A program made the translations under genes and the position numbers. The notes beneath the pieces are model-generated. The model was not told the origin of the DNA. It saw only the letters and a program-made list of their open reading frames with translations, and did not search any database. Positions 39,642-48,444 of a DNA stretch of 64,000 bases are shown one piece after another. Positions within the stretch are counted from its first letter, which is position 1; each line of letters opens with the position of its first letter. The DNA lies in assembly GCA_035448545.1 (NCBI GenBank), contig DAOTJE010000009.1:1-64000 (forward strand), written 5' to 3'. This DNA comes from Anaerobaca sp035448545 (lineage in GTDB: Bacteria > Planctomycetota > Phycisphaerae > Sedimentisphaerales > Anaerobacaceae).

Positions 39642-40874
39642 ATGGCCAGTTTGGTGATGCTCGTGATCATCTTGGGTTGTGCCGCCTTGCTGTACCTCAA
39701 AGGAACGCTCGTGCAGGGGGTGGCCATGGTCTTCAACGCGCTGTTGGCCGGTTTCGTCGCCCTCGCCTTTTTCGAGATGCTGGCCGCGATGCTGACGAAG
39801 TACTCCCCGGCCATCGCCGTTTGGTCACAGATGATCTGCTTTCTGCTGCTGTTCGTTCTGACCTTTGCGGTCCTGCAGACGGCCTCCCTCCAGATCGGCA
39901 AGGAGAAGGTCGATCTGGGCCTGTGGCCCGAACGCGTGGGACGCCCCATCTGCGGCGTCCTTCTCGGGTACGTTATCACCGGTCAGTTGCTCGTCGCGCT
40001 GGCGATGGCCCCCCTGCCGAGCGCCTATCCCTACGCGCGGTTTGCCGAACGCAACCCGGACCCCGCGAAGCCGAGCAGCCCCCTGCTCAGTCCCGACGGG
40101 TTTGTGACGGGTCTGTTCAGCACAATCAGCAAGGGCAGCTTCGCCACCATGGGGACACCGAAGAGCTTCGCGGTCCTCCACGCGAACTTCCTGGATCAGA
40201 TCCACCTGAATCGCATGAAGGGTTCCCAGGACGTGTCGCTCATGACGAGTTCCGGGGCCCTGAGCGTACCATCGAAAGCCGGCGTCTGGGACGCACCGAA
40301 CACGCTGCGCGACGAGGAGGGCAGGCCGCTGCCCGCTCGGTCCGGCGAGACGCTGATGCTGGTGCGAGTCGGAATCAGAAAGAGCGCTCTGAAAGACGCG
40401 GGGAAATTCACGCTTGCGCAGCTGCGTCTGGTCTGCACGCCCAAAGGCGCGGCGGAACAACCGCTGGCGGGACAGGGGCACGCCGTTCATCCGATCGGCT
40501 ACGTCGGGCCCGGCGGTCGCCTGGTGCAGAAAGGGCTGACCGAGGTGATCACCATCCAGGCTTCCGACGTTCCGGACAATACCAGGGACATCGACTTCGC
40601 CTTCTATGTGCCCACGCAACTGGTGCCGAGACTCATCCAGTTCAAACGCAACAACGTGGAGAAGGTTTCGGCTCCGGTCTCGGGAGAAGATGCTCCGCAG
40701 GTCGTTCCGTTCGGCGGTGCGGCGCCCGCTCCCGCGGAGAGTCCCGAACCCGAGCAGCGCGATCGGCAGCCGGATACTGAGGCCCCCAACGCGGATTCCG
40801 GCAACGCACGCCGCGGAGGCCGCCTGAGTCCGCCCGGCCGAATGCTTACGGAGGGGGCCCTCGAAGAGAATTGA
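39642..40874 (+). CDS. CvpA-like membrane protein with periplasmic extension
   Basis: A 410-residue protein. The first 130 residues contain four hydrophobic helices: MASLVMLVIILGCAALLYLKG, then GVAMVFNALLAGFVALAFFE, AVWSQMICFLLLFVLTFAVL and ICGVLLGYVITGQLLVAL. This four-helix layout, with a Gly/Phe/Glu pattern in helix two, fits the CvpA (colicin V production) family. The remaining 280 residues are a soluble domain with mixed strands and a Pro/Glu-rich tail ending in GGRLSPPGRMLTEGALEEN, likely outside the cytoplasm. The gene follows the GspE-like gene by 57 bases, and probably belongs to the same operon. Its role is unknown; a scaffold for the pilus-like motor is inference. Confidence 0.75.
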   Translation: MASLVMLVIILGCAALLYLKGTLVQGVAMVFNALLAGFVALAFFEMLAAMLTKYSPAIAVWSQMICFLLLFVLTFAVLQTASLQIGKEKVDLGLWPERVGRPICGVLLGYVITGQLLVALAMAPLPSAYPYARFAERNPDPAKPSSPLLSPDGFVTGLFSTISKGSFATMGTPKSFAVLHANFLDQIHLNRMKGSQDVSLMTSSGALSVPSKAGVWDAPNTLRDEEGRPLPARSGETLMLVRVGIRKSALKDAGKFTLAQLRLVCTPKGAAEQPLAGQGHAVHPIGYVGPGGRLVQKGLTEVITIQASDVPDNTRDIDFAFYVPTQLVPRLIQFKRNNVEKVSAPVSGEDAPQVVPFGGAAPAPAESPEPEQRDRQPDTEAPNADSGNARRGGRLSPPGRMLTEGALEEN

Positions 40875-41055
40875 CTGGTGAAGGGACGGGGCTTCAGGAT
40901 TCCCCGCGCCACGGGAGTACACGACACCTCGATGAGCACGGCGCGATGGCTGTGCGAGGTCGGCCTGCCGTGCAGGTCCGGTCGGATGTCGCGACACCAC
41001 AGGACACAGCCCTCGGGCCCGACGCGATGGCCGGGCCAGGACAGTGGACCAAATC

Positions 41056-41205
41056 TCAGCTACAGACCGCCAGCTCCTCCAGGTCCAGCTCCATCAGGTG
41101 GTCCAGGTAAGCCGCCAGGTCCTCTTCGGAAAACTGCGAGAGGAACTCTGTCTTGGCGGTCGTGTTGATCTCGCAGATGCGGTCCATCAGTTCCTTCTTG
41201 TCCAT
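41056..41205 (-). CDS. Conserved small acidic protein, 49 aa
   Basis: A 49-residue acidic protein starting MDKKELMDRICEIN and ending LDLEELAVCS, with a central LSQFSEEDLAAYLDHLMEL. It looks like two or three amphipathic helices. The family is one I associate with planctomycete genomes but cannot name or assign a function. The ATG at 41205 is preferred because AGGATG lies just upstream; a longer frame to 41322 has no homology-like sequence. It is a single small gene convergent with the CvpA-like gene. Confidence 0.55.
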   Translation of the reverse strand: MDKKELMDRICEINTTAKTEFLSQFSEEDLAAYLDHLMELDLEELAVCS

Positions 41206-41684
41206 CCTCAGCATCCTAAACACGAACACGGCTCTCGTAAAAGACTTGTGGCATATCGGCAGGAAATCCCCCTTTTCTTTAGCAGCCGTCCAACGGGAAC
41301 AATCAATGCCCCATAACCTCATACACGATATGTGCGACCCGGACCGATGACACCCCTACATGTTGAGAGCCCCGGACAAGACCGCGGATCGGCTCTCTGA
41401 CTGTCCAATAAAATGCGACGCCGGACAGGTCGGCCCCGCGCGAAAAATTCCCGTCCGTCGCGCGTTTTCTTCCGTCGATTGCGACCGAGCAACGCACCAG
41501 GAAGGCGACACCACCACGAGCCGACCGCGGCACGACTCAGAGAGCTCCCTGCACGCAGATCAACACAGAACGTGTGGCGACGGGACGGCGGAAGGAATAC
41601 AATGAACAAGATGCCTCAGACGTTGCGTCGTGGCAACAGGCGCCGCTGTGGCAATTCGCTCACCACAATCGAACCGATCGACCG
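41206..41684. other. Intergenic region, no gene seen
   Basis: Nearly 480 bases between the divergent small acidic gene and the DUF483-like gene. Open frames lack start signals and recognisable motifs, and I see no RNA gene or clear promoter. Confidence 0.4.
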
Positions 41685-42227
41685 ATGACAGAGCAAAACA
41701 GCCACACGTCTGTGCCGTTCATCCGGGATCAGGCCGTCCAGGCCGGCATCCGGACCCTGAAGCAGGTTGACTTCGAACTGGCCTATCTTGCCCTGCTGAC
41801 TCGCGAAGGGCTCAAACCCCTCAGTCGCTGGGAAAAACCTCTGGCCGAGCCGGGCTGGGCCGCTCTAACCGCGATGGGCCTGCACGTCGAGCGCGTCCAC
41901 AGAAGGCTCCGATCGGGCAAAACATTCGAGGAGACGATCTTCGGCAAGGCCACCGCCCACCTGGAGATCTACGCTCAGCACTTCCGTAATCGCCCGGTGG
42001 ACAAATCCGCCGAGACGGTCCGAATCGAAGGATATCTATTTGGCTATCCTCCCTGTTGTATCGCCCAGTACATCAGGCAAGCCTACGCGCCGCATGATTT
42101 CCCCGTGGACCAACAGAAGATTCTGTTCCACTGGAGCTGCAAGGGCTGCGTTATCACGCCGACGTTAATTCCCCATTATGAGCGGATTCACCGCCTCGTT
42201 TGCGACGTCGCAACAACCTCTCTTTAG
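41685..42227 (+). CDS. DUF483-like Cys-containing protein
   Basis: A 180-residue protein in which the middle is ordinary helical sequence (TLKQVDFELAYLALLTRE) and the C-terminal part has a striking Cys/aromatic module: GYLFGYPPCCIAQYIRQAY, then LFHWSCKGCVITPTLIPHYE. The YPPCC and SCKGC pairs and the terminal HYERIH suggest a metal or cluster site. The pattern resembles the archaeal DUF483 family as I recall it. No function is established there. The ATG at 41685 follows sequence without a strong Shine-Dalgarno, so the start is uncertain. The gene stands alone, 160 bases before the EF-G paralog. Confidence 0.6.
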   Translation: MTEQNSHTSVPFIRDQAVQAGIRTLKQVDFELAYLALLTREGLKPLSRWEKPLAEPGWAALTAMGLHVERVHRRLRSGKTFEETIFGKATAHLEIYAQHFRNRPVDKSAETVRIEGYLFGYPPCCIAQYIRQAYAPHDFPVDQQKILFHWSCKGCVITPTLIPHYERIHRLVCDVATTSL

Positions 42228-42299
42228 CCGGCAGGGCCTCTCCGCAGGTGTTTTTCCACCGTAGAGCATCCCGAACCGGGCAAATTGCGTAAAAACCTC

Positions 42300-42327
42300 T
42301 TGAGAAGAGCCCCCGGATTCTTATAAC
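42300..42327 (+). promoter_or_regulatory. Promoter candidate for the EF-G paralog
   Basis: TTGAGA and TATAAC are separated by 16 bases, ending about 60 bases before the GTG start at 42388. Confidence 0.5.
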
Positions 42328-42387
42328 ATTCAAGGTTTTGGAGGTAGGCAGGCGCAAGCGGCCAGGAACCTTTTTGGAGGTTAGACA

Positions 42388-44418
42388 GTGACAGCAACGG
42401 GCGACATTCGGAATGTGGTCCTCCTGGGACACGGCGGCAGCGGCAAGACCTCGCTGGCCGAGGCAATGCTCCATAAGACCGGCGCGACGAGCCGGCTGGG
42501 AAGCGTTGATGACAAGACCAGCACGTGCGACTACTACGACGAGGAGAAGGAACACCATCATTCGATCCTCTCGGCCATCGTTCATGTTGAACACGCCGGA
42601 AAGCTCATCAATATCATCGACACACCCGGCTACCCTGATTTCACCGGTCCGGCTATCACCTCCATCCCCGCCGCGGAAACCGCGATTCTCGTCATCAGCG
42701 CCACCGCCGGCATCGAAACCAACACCCGCAAGATGTTCCAGTTGGCCCGCGAGGCGAACAAACCGGTCGTCATCGTGATCAACAAAATGGCCGCGGACAA
42801 CGTCGAATTGGGCGAATTGATCGGCGCCATCCAGGAAACCTTCGGCTCCCAGTGCCGTTGCGCCAACCTGCCCGGCGCCGACAAGAACTCTGTCATCGAT
42901 TGTCTCGGGAACGCCGGCGGCAATTCTCCCGTCGCGGACGTCGCGCAGGCCCATACGGATCTGATTGAGAGCGTTATCGAGGCCGACGATGCTCTGATGG
43001 AGCGTTACCTGGGCGGCGAAGAAATCGGTGCCGATCAGGTGGCCTCGGTGTTCGTCAAAGCCCTCAACGCCGGTACGATCATGCCCATCCTCTTCACCGA
43101 AGCCCGCAACGAAGTGGGCATCACCGAGCTCCTGGATTTGATCGCCAGGTACACCCCGTCCCCGATCGAGGCAGTGCCCGCCAAGCTTGTCGCCGGCGAA
43201 ACCACCATCGAGGTGAAGGCCGACAGCAGTGGACCGCTGGCCGGCCTGGTGTTCCGTGTCGGCTTCGACCCGAAATCCAACATGAAGTACTCGACGATCC
43301 GCATCTTCAGCGGCACGCTGAAGTCGGACACGAACATGATGTACAACGACGAGAAGAAAGGACTGCGTCCCGGGCACATCCTCAAGAGCCAGGGCGGGGA
43401 GCATACCGAGGTGCCGGCGGGAGTGGCCGGCGACCTGGTCACCCTGGCCAAGATCGAGGAACTGAAGGTCGGCGATCTGATCCATGACGGTCGCGTTCGC
43501 GGCCGGTTCGTCATGCCGCCGGTCCCCCAGCCCATGTTCTCCCTGGCCCTGGAACCCGCCTCACGCGGCGACGAGCAGAAGATCGGCGGCGCCCTGGAGC
43601 GCCTGTCGGAGGAAGACCTCTGCTTCCGGACCGCGCGCGACCCGCAGACGAAGGAACTGGTGGCCCAGGGGCTGGGAGAACTGCACCTGCGCATCATCCT
43701 CGAGAAGCTGGAAAAGCGGTTCAAGCTGCCGGTTCATACGAAGGAACCGAAGATCCCCTACCGGGAGACCATCACCGGCAAGGCGGAAGGCCATTACCGG
43801 CACAAGAAGCAAACCGGCGGTGCCGGGCAGTTCGGCGAAGTCTACCTTCGTGTCGAGCCGGCCGAGCGCAACAGCGATCCTCCCATGCAGTTCAGTTGGG
43901 ACATCTTCGGCGGTTCGATCCCCGGACAGTTCGAGCCGGCCATTATCAAGGGCATCAACGACGTCATGCAGAGCGGCGTGGTCGCCGGCTATCCGTTGCA
44001 GGACATCAAGGTCTCGGTGTACGACGGCAAGTATCATCCCGTCGATTCCAAGGAAGTCGCGTTCCGTGCCGCGGGCAAGGGTGCGTTCATTGACGCGGTC
44101 AGCAAGGCCAAGCCCGCCCTGCTCGAACCGATCGTCAACATGGAAGTCACGATCCCGGCCGAGAACGTCGGCGACATCACCGGCGATCTGTCGAGCAAGC
44201 GCGGGCGCGTCGTCGGTCAGGAGATGCTGCCGGGCAACTTCATCGTGATCAAAGCCCAGGTACCGCTGGCCGAAGTGACCCAGTACACCAGCCAGCTCAA
44301 GAGCGTCACCGGAGGTCGCGGCAGCTACTCGATGACGCTGAGCCACTACGAGCCGGTCCCGCCGAACGTGCAGCAGCAGATCGTCGCCGCTCACAAGAAG
44401 GCGCAGGAAGCCGAATAG
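42388..44418 (+). CDS. Elongation factor G paralog (EF-G2/FusA2 type)
   Basis: A 676-residue translational-GTPase paralog. G1 is GHGGSGKT (residues 14-21) instead of the canonical GHxDxGKTT, the hallmark of the divergent EF-G2 group; G3 is DTPGYPDF (78-85) and G4 is NKMA (132-135) instead of NKxD. Domains II to V follow, with HKKQTGGAGQFGEV and RVEPAERN in domain IV, and GDITGDLSSKRGRVVGQEML in domain V. The changed G1 and G4 suggest altered nucleotide handling, as reported for EF-G2-type proteins; its cellular role is unsettled. The start is GTG, preceded by GGAGG seven bases upstream. It is monocistronic and ends in a terminator hairpin. The canonical fusA lies elsewhere. Confidence 0.92.
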   Translation: MTATGDIRNVVLLGHGGSGKTSLAEAMLHKTGATSRLGSVDDKTSTCDYYDEEKEHHHSILSAIVHVEHAGKLINIIDTPGYPDFTGPAITSIPAAETAILVISATAGIETNTRKMFQLAREANKPVVIVINKMAADNVELGELIGAIQETFGSQCRCANLPGADKNSVIDCLGNAGGNSPVADVAQAHTDLIESVIEADDALMERYLGGEEIGADQVASVFVKALNAGTIMPILFTEARNEVGITELLDLIARYTPSPIEAVPAKLVAGETTIEVKADSSGPLAGLVFRVGFDPKSNMKYSTIRIFSGTLKSDTNMMYNDEKKGLRPGHILKSQGGEHTEVPAGVAGDLVTLAKIEELKVGDLIHDGRVRGRFVMPPVPQPMFSLALEPASRGDEQKIGGALERLSEEDLCFRTARDPQTKELVAQGLGELHLRIILEKLEKRFKLPVHTKEPKIPYRETITGKAEGHYRHKKQTGGAGQFGEVYLRVEPAERNSDPPMQFSWDIFGGSIPGQFEPAIIKGINDVMQSGVVAGYPLQDIKVSVYDGKYHPVDSKEVAFRAAGKGAFIDAVSKAKPALLEPIVNMEVTIPAENVGDITGDLSSKRGRVVGQEMLPGNFIVIKAQVPLAEVTQYTSQLKSVTGGRGSYSMTLSHYEPVPPNVQQQIVAAHKKAQEAE

Positions 44419-44796
44419 CCTCGGCTCGTTCGAAGAGGATCCGATTTCTCAAAGGGCCCTGGAGCCAGACGTTCCGGGGCCCTTCTGTTTCTTCCGGTCT
44501 TCGACACCGGACAGATGCCCACACGGGGGAGGTATCATCAGGATTGATGACTGTAAAATCCTCGCCGGCACTGGACGAAACGCGCAGCACGTATATCCTG
44601 ATACAGGGCAACTGCTCCCGGACAGGTTGTCTGCACGGACAGTTGGCCGGCCGTAACGTAACCCTGATCGATCCGCAGGAGGAGGATTCGCCGATTTGCC
44701 GAACGCGGGCCTTGATAGGCCGGTAGTTGCAGAGGAGAGTGGTGAAGAGCGTTCTCGTTTCCGAGTCATGTCCAAACGGAGTGAAAGGAGAAAGCC
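44419..44796. other. Intergenic region after the EF-G paralog
   Basis: Holds the terminator at 44452-44490 and otherwise no supported gene. A 60-codon frame at 44544 has no start signal or recognisable content. The right end supplies the AAAGGAG Shine-Dalgarno of the coiled-coil gene. Confidence 0.4.
44452..44490 (+). terminator. Rho-independent terminator
   Basis: Arms AAGGGCCC (44452-44459) and GGGCCCTT (44477-44484), followed by CTGTTT, 34 bases past the stop of the EF-G paralog. Confidence 0.75.
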
Positions 44797-45810
44797 ATGG
44801 AAAGCCACGCTTCAAGAAGCCCTCGGCAGCACGGCCTCGGATTCGGTGTGCTCGTGGGCCTGATCATTCTGGTCGCTGCGGCGGGCGCACCGGCCGAATC
44901 ACAGATCGCCGAACTCGAGCCCGGACCGTACTCCTACCAGCACGCACAGCTCATGGCCGATGCGTACGCGACATCCTTCGGCCAGCGCCGCCCCCCGTAC
45001 CCAGCACCAGCACCTATGCGAGCCGAGGAGGTGGAGAGCCTTTGCAGACATCTGGACTCCTTGCAGGAACAACTGCGGCAGACCGAACAGAAACTCGCGG
45101 AACTGAACACGGCGACGGCCCCGGCACCGCCGGAGACGCCCCCCATGGCGATTGCCCGACCGCACGACGTCGAAGCTGGAATCGCAGAACTGAGCCAGCA
45201 CCGGGAGATGCTGACCCAACGGGCGAATCAGCGGACGATGGAACTGCGGGAACTCCGCGAGCATGTCATGAATCGCGAAAGGGAGATTGCCTCGGAGCTT
45301 CGCGATATCCATGAGCAGTTGCTGAATGTCGAGCAAGAACTTGTCGGCCTCGACCGCCAGCGTCAGGAGGACCGGGAGCGCCTCATGGCGGCACAGAACC
45401 GGGCGGCAGAACTCGAAGAGCGACTGCGGCGCCTCATGGCGGAGACAGACGAATTGCGACGGCAGGTTACCGACCAGATTGAGGCCAACCATCGACGAGA
45501 AGCAGCGATCCGCACGGAGATCGAACAGACTCGGCAGAGAGCACAACAGGTCCGTGACCAGATCGAAGAGATCGGGCGCGTGCCCGAGTCGATGCCGGGT
45601 CGTTGGCCGATGTATGCCCCGCCCGCGCCCCCGGCTGTACCCGTGCCCAGCCCCGATCCGGCCCTTCAGACCGAACTGAAGCTTCTGCGCGAAGAGGTAG
45701 CGCTGTTGCGAGAACAGTTGCGACAGGCCCCGGCACGCGCGGAAGTTGTGCACGTGGTGAACCCCTACGCCGTAGGCAGCGCACGGTACTACAGCCGGCC
45801 CTGCCGCTAA
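44797..45810 (+). CDS. Exported coiled-coil protein
   Basis: A 337-residue protein with an N-terminal hydrophobic signal (GLGFGVLVGLIILVAAAG, followed by APAES). After a short linker the bulk (about 75-270) is continuous heptad-type coiled coil rich in Glu, Gln, Leu and Arg (for example LDSLQEQLRQTEQKLAEL and ELREHVMNREREIASELRDI). It ends in a Pro-rich stretch, a final coil (LKLLREEVALLREQLRQ) and an aromatic tail (GSARYYSRP). It probably sits in the periplasm or on the cell surface as a structural fibre. No enzyme motif is seen. AAAGGAGAAAGCC precedes the ATG. It is a stand-alone gene, converging on the phosphotransferase gene across a palindrome. Confidence 0.75.
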   Translation: MESHASRSPRQHGLGFGVLVGLIILVAAAGAPAESQIAELEPGPYSYQHAQLMADAYATSFGQRRPPYPAPAPMRAEEVESLCRHLDSLQEQLRQTEQKLAELNTATAPAPPETPPMAIARPHDVEAGIAELSQHREMLTQRANQRTMELRELREHVMNREREIASELRDIHEQLLNVEQELVGLDRQRQEDRERLMAAQNRAAELEERLRRLMAETDELRRQVTDQIEANHRREAAIRTEIEQTRQRAQQVRDQIEEIGRVPESMPGRWPMYAPPAPPAVPVPSPDPALQTELKLLREEVALLREQLRQAPARAEVVHVVNPYAVGSARYYSRPCR

Positions 45811-45984
45811 GCTTTGAGAAGTGTCCTTATCCTCGGCAACGAAAGCGAGCCGCGCGGGTGCATGCTGCTGCTGATCAAACCCAGCAGGACGACGGCGGAG
45901 CCTCCCGACCCGACGCCTCCGATGCAGAAGGAACGCCGTCCGAGTGATCCCGCCATGGGCGGCCTGCCACCCGACATAGATCTG

Positions 45985-46018
45985 CCGGCAGGGGCGACGC
46001 ATGCGTCGCCCCTGCCGG
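45985..46018. repeat. Perfect 34-bp palindrome
   Basis: The 17-base arm CCGGCAGGGGCGACGCA is followed immediately by its exact reverse complement. It lies between the stops of two convergent genes, seven bases from the end of the minus-strand one. It may be a bidirectional terminator or a dispersed REP-like palindrome; no T-tract follows. Confidence 0.8.
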
Positions 46019-46024
46019 AACTGA

Positions 46025-47053
46025 CTACATAAGCATGGTTTCCGTCAGTCCCTTGCGGTGGCGGCGGAGCCACTTGGTCTTGCGAACGATCATGCGCAGG
46101 AAGTCGAGACCGCTGTGGTCGCCGAAGGAACCGGTGGCAGCGACGGGCAGGACCGCCTCGGCGATCATCGCTTCGATCATCAGGTCAACAAGCCCGTAGA
46201 GTTTGCGCTTGCTCAGCGGGACGACTTCCCGATAACCCGCCAGGAACTGCAGGAGACGCTCCTGGTCGAAGGCGTCGGGCCACCGGGCCGGATCGGGCGA
46301 GGCGCCGATGATCGAGAACTGGAGCATGCCGTTGGCCAGATCCGTCACCGGCGGAGCGATGCGGATCGAATCGAAATCCACCACGCCCACCACCTTGCGA
46401 TCGGAAAACAGCAGGTTGCCCGGATGCCAGTCACCGTGGATGACCTGCCGTCTCCAGGAGGTGTAGCCCAGGCGGTTGACGCGATTGCCGGAGCGGTCGT
46501 ATCGGATCACCAGCGACTCGGTCACTGCCGCAGCGCGTTGGAGCGAGCCGGTGCGCTGGTCCGTCCGGATCATCTGGAGATGGTGCCGCACGGTCGCCGA
46601 GTCGTGGAAGCTGCCCTGGAACGGCCCGCCGTCATGTGCGAAGTCGCGCAGACCCACGTGCAGACGGGCCAGTTGCCGACCGGCGTCGGTCGTCGCCTCG
46701 GGTGAGCCGTCACAGCGACAGCCGCTGACAAAGGCGAACAACTCATAAAGGTGGTTGTCCACGTTCAGAACGGTCTTGTGCTCGTCGCTCGTGGCCACCA
46801 GCGACGGGACGGGAAAACCCCGGGCGACCAAATGTCTCTGCACGGCGTGGGCAAACGCCATGCGGTCCATGTCATCCCGGCCTCGCGGGCGCCGTTTGAG
46901 CAGGAACGTCCCTTTGTCGGCGTGCACGATTACCTTGGGGGCCCGCCGATTACCGGCCGCCAGAGACCGCACGCGATGAACCACCCCGACGTCATAATGG
47001 CTCAGGACGCGAACGAGTTCCTCCGACGCGAAATTGGCTCCTCCTCTGGACAT
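46025..47053 (-). CDS. Aminoglycoside-phosphotransferase-fold kinase
   Basis: A 342-residue cytoplasmic kinase of the APH/choline-kinase/homoserine-kinase-II superfamily. The catalytic loop is VIHGDWHPGNLLF (catalytic Asp in HGD, Mg-binding Asn) and the DFG-equivalent is VVGVVDFDSIRIAPPVTDLA. The N-lobe has KGTFLLKRRPRGRDD as the ATP-binding lysine strand. The substrate is unknown: homoserine, choline, ethanolamine and small sugars are all used by relatives. It is not a resistance gene on this evidence. It sits 51 bases behind the Ser/Thr kinase gene on the same strand and may be cotranscribed with it. The start ATG at 47053 is accepted, as the N-terminal residues continue the domain. Confidence 0.85.
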   Translation of the reverse strand: MSRGGANFASEELVRVLSHYDVGVVHRVRSLAAGNRRAPKVIVHADKGTFLLKRRPRGRDDMDRMAFAHAVQRHLVARGFPVPSLVATSDEHKTVLNVDNHLYELFAFVSGCRCDGSPEATTDAGRQLARLHVGLRDFAHDGGPFQGSFHDSATVRHHLQMIRTDQRTGSLQRAAAVTESLVIRYDRSGNRVNRLGYTSWRRQVIHGDWHPGNLLFSDRKVVGVVDFDSIRIAPPVTDLANGMLQFSIIGASPDPARWPDAFDQERLLQFLAGYREVVPLSKRKLYGLVDLMIEAMIAEAVLPVAATGSFGDHSGLDFLRMIVRKTKWLRRHRKGLTETMLM

Positions 47054-47104
47054 TCGTGCTTTTCTCGATGCCGCGCGACCAGGCCGGTCGGCACCCCCAA
47101 GGCG

Positions 47105-48328
47105 TCAGAACGCAAGCATCATGATGATGATCAGAACAGAAATCGCGGAGACCGCTCCCAGGATGAGTACGGCCAGCCGGTAGCGATTGATCCTCTCCTC
47201 CACGTGCTCGTCATCCTCGGTCTCGACGGTTTCCCCTTCTTCGAGCTTCTCGAGCACGGAGACGTCGAAGCGTTTGTGGGCCTGGAGCGGGGGGTGGCCT
47301 TCGCGCAAGGCCTCCAGATCGACCAGCAGCTCTTCGACGTTGTTGTACCGGTCCTCCCGCCGCTTGGCCATCATGATTTCGATGACCTCCGAGATTCCGG
47401 CTGAGAGGGTCGTGTTGATATGGTCCGGCGGGATCAGCTTCTCGCGCAGGTGTTTTTTCATGATCTCGGCCGAATCGTCCCCGGTGAACGGCACACGTCC
47501 AGTAACCATGTGATAGAGGGTGGCACCGAGACCGTAAATGTCGGCCCGGCCGTCGATGTCGATCTTGCCGCGGATCTGCTCCGGGGCGATGTAATAGGGC
47601 GTCCCATAGGCCTTGCCCGCCTCGCTCTGCGCCGCCTCGATATCGGTGGTCTCGCGGGCCAGACCCATGTCGGCCAGCTTCACGACGCCCTGCTTGTTGA
47701 TCATGATGTTCTTGGGCTTGACATCGCGGTGCACCAGGCCGTGGGAATGGGCGTGGGCCAGGGCATGGGCGACCTGGATGATGATCTCGATGGCCTCCTT
47801 CTCGCCGAATGGCGTGCCATTGGCCAGGTCGTCGGCGATCGTCTTGCCCTCGACGTATTCCATGACGAAGTAGTGGTAGCCGCCCGCTTCGCCGACGTCG
47901 ATGGCCTGCACGATATTGGGATGGTTGAGCTTGCCGGCGGCCTGCCCTTCCTTGTAGAACCGCTGCACGTACTCCGGATTCTCACTGAACCGCTTGGGCA
48001 GCACCTTGATGGCCACGGTGCGGTTGAGGCTGAGCTGCTTGGCTTTGTAGACGAACGCCATGGCGCCGGCGCCGATCTTGCCAAGAATCTTGTAACCCGG
48101 AATCTGGTGAACGGCGACCTTGTTCTCTTTGATACTCTGCTTGAGGCGCTCGGCCTGGGTGGCGGTGATATAACCCAATTCGATCAGCAGTTCCTGGAGC
48201 ATGACGGGGTTGATTTTGCGGCGTTCCTGGAGTTCCTGGATCGAGTGGCGAAGCTCCTGGTCGGTACAGAGCCCCTGGTCCACCGCCATCTTGCCAAACA
48301 CCGTGTCGTAGCTTGTTTCGCTCGTCAT
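47105..48328 (-). CDS. Membrane-anchored Ser/Thr protein kinase with MshEN-like N-domain
   Basis: A 407-residue Hanks-type kinase. Residues 9-70 (FGKMAVDQGLCTDQELRHSI and LIELGYITATQAERLKQSI) resemble the MshEN/T2SSE N-terminal repeats found in GspE-like proteins and many planctomycete kinases. The kinase domain spans about 79-345: the P-loop GAGAMAFVYKA, Lys108 in VAIKVL, catalytic HRDVKPKN (200-207), DMG instead of DFG at 220-222, and GTPYYIAPEQ. A charged linker leads to one C-terminal transmembrane helix (about 385-405), so the catalytic part is cytoplasmic. The start at 48328 is chosen behind GGGGGATTCC. The target is unknown. It is divergent from the etf operon and upstream of the APH-like kinase. 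Confidence 0.92.
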   Translation of the reverse strand: MTSETSYDTVFGKMAVDQGLCTDQELRHSIQELQERRKINPVMLQELLIELGYITATQAERLKQSIKENKVAVHQIPGYKILGKIGAGAMAFVYKAKQLSLNRTVAIKVLPKRFSENPEYVQRFYKEGQAAGKLNHPNIVQAIDVGEAGGYHYFVMEYVEGKTIADDLANGTPFGEKEAIEIIIQVAHALAHAHSHGLVHRDVKPKNIMINKQGVVKLADMGLARETTDIEAAQSEAGKAYGTPYYIAPEQIRGKIDIDGRADIYGLGATLYHMVTGRVPFTGDDSAEIMKKHLREKLIPPDHINTTLSAGISEVIEIMMAKRREDRYNNVEELLVDLEALREGHPPLQAHKRFDVSVLEKLEEGETVETEDDEHVEERINRYRLAVLILGAVSAISVLIIIMMLAF

Positions 48329-48444
48329 CAGGAATCCCCCAGGCAGCCCAGGGGCCGTATCCATACACCAAGAAGCCTCGTTATCGGTTCCACTGATCAC
48401 ATCCGATAAGCGCCACCGCCGGCGATCATTATCGATTCATGGTT

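Noticed and set aside
41360..41605. An 81-codon frame between the small acidic gene and the DUF483-like gene
   Set aside because: No start signal, biased composition and no recognisable motif.
45985..46018. Palindrome as a phage attachment or replication origin
   Set aside because: No integrase, tRNA or initiator-type boxes nearby; a gene-end repeat is simpler.
46025..47053. Antibiotic resistance role for the APH-fold kinase
   Set aside because: The fold is shared with many housekeeping small-molecule kinases and nothing in the sequence or context points to aminoglycosides.
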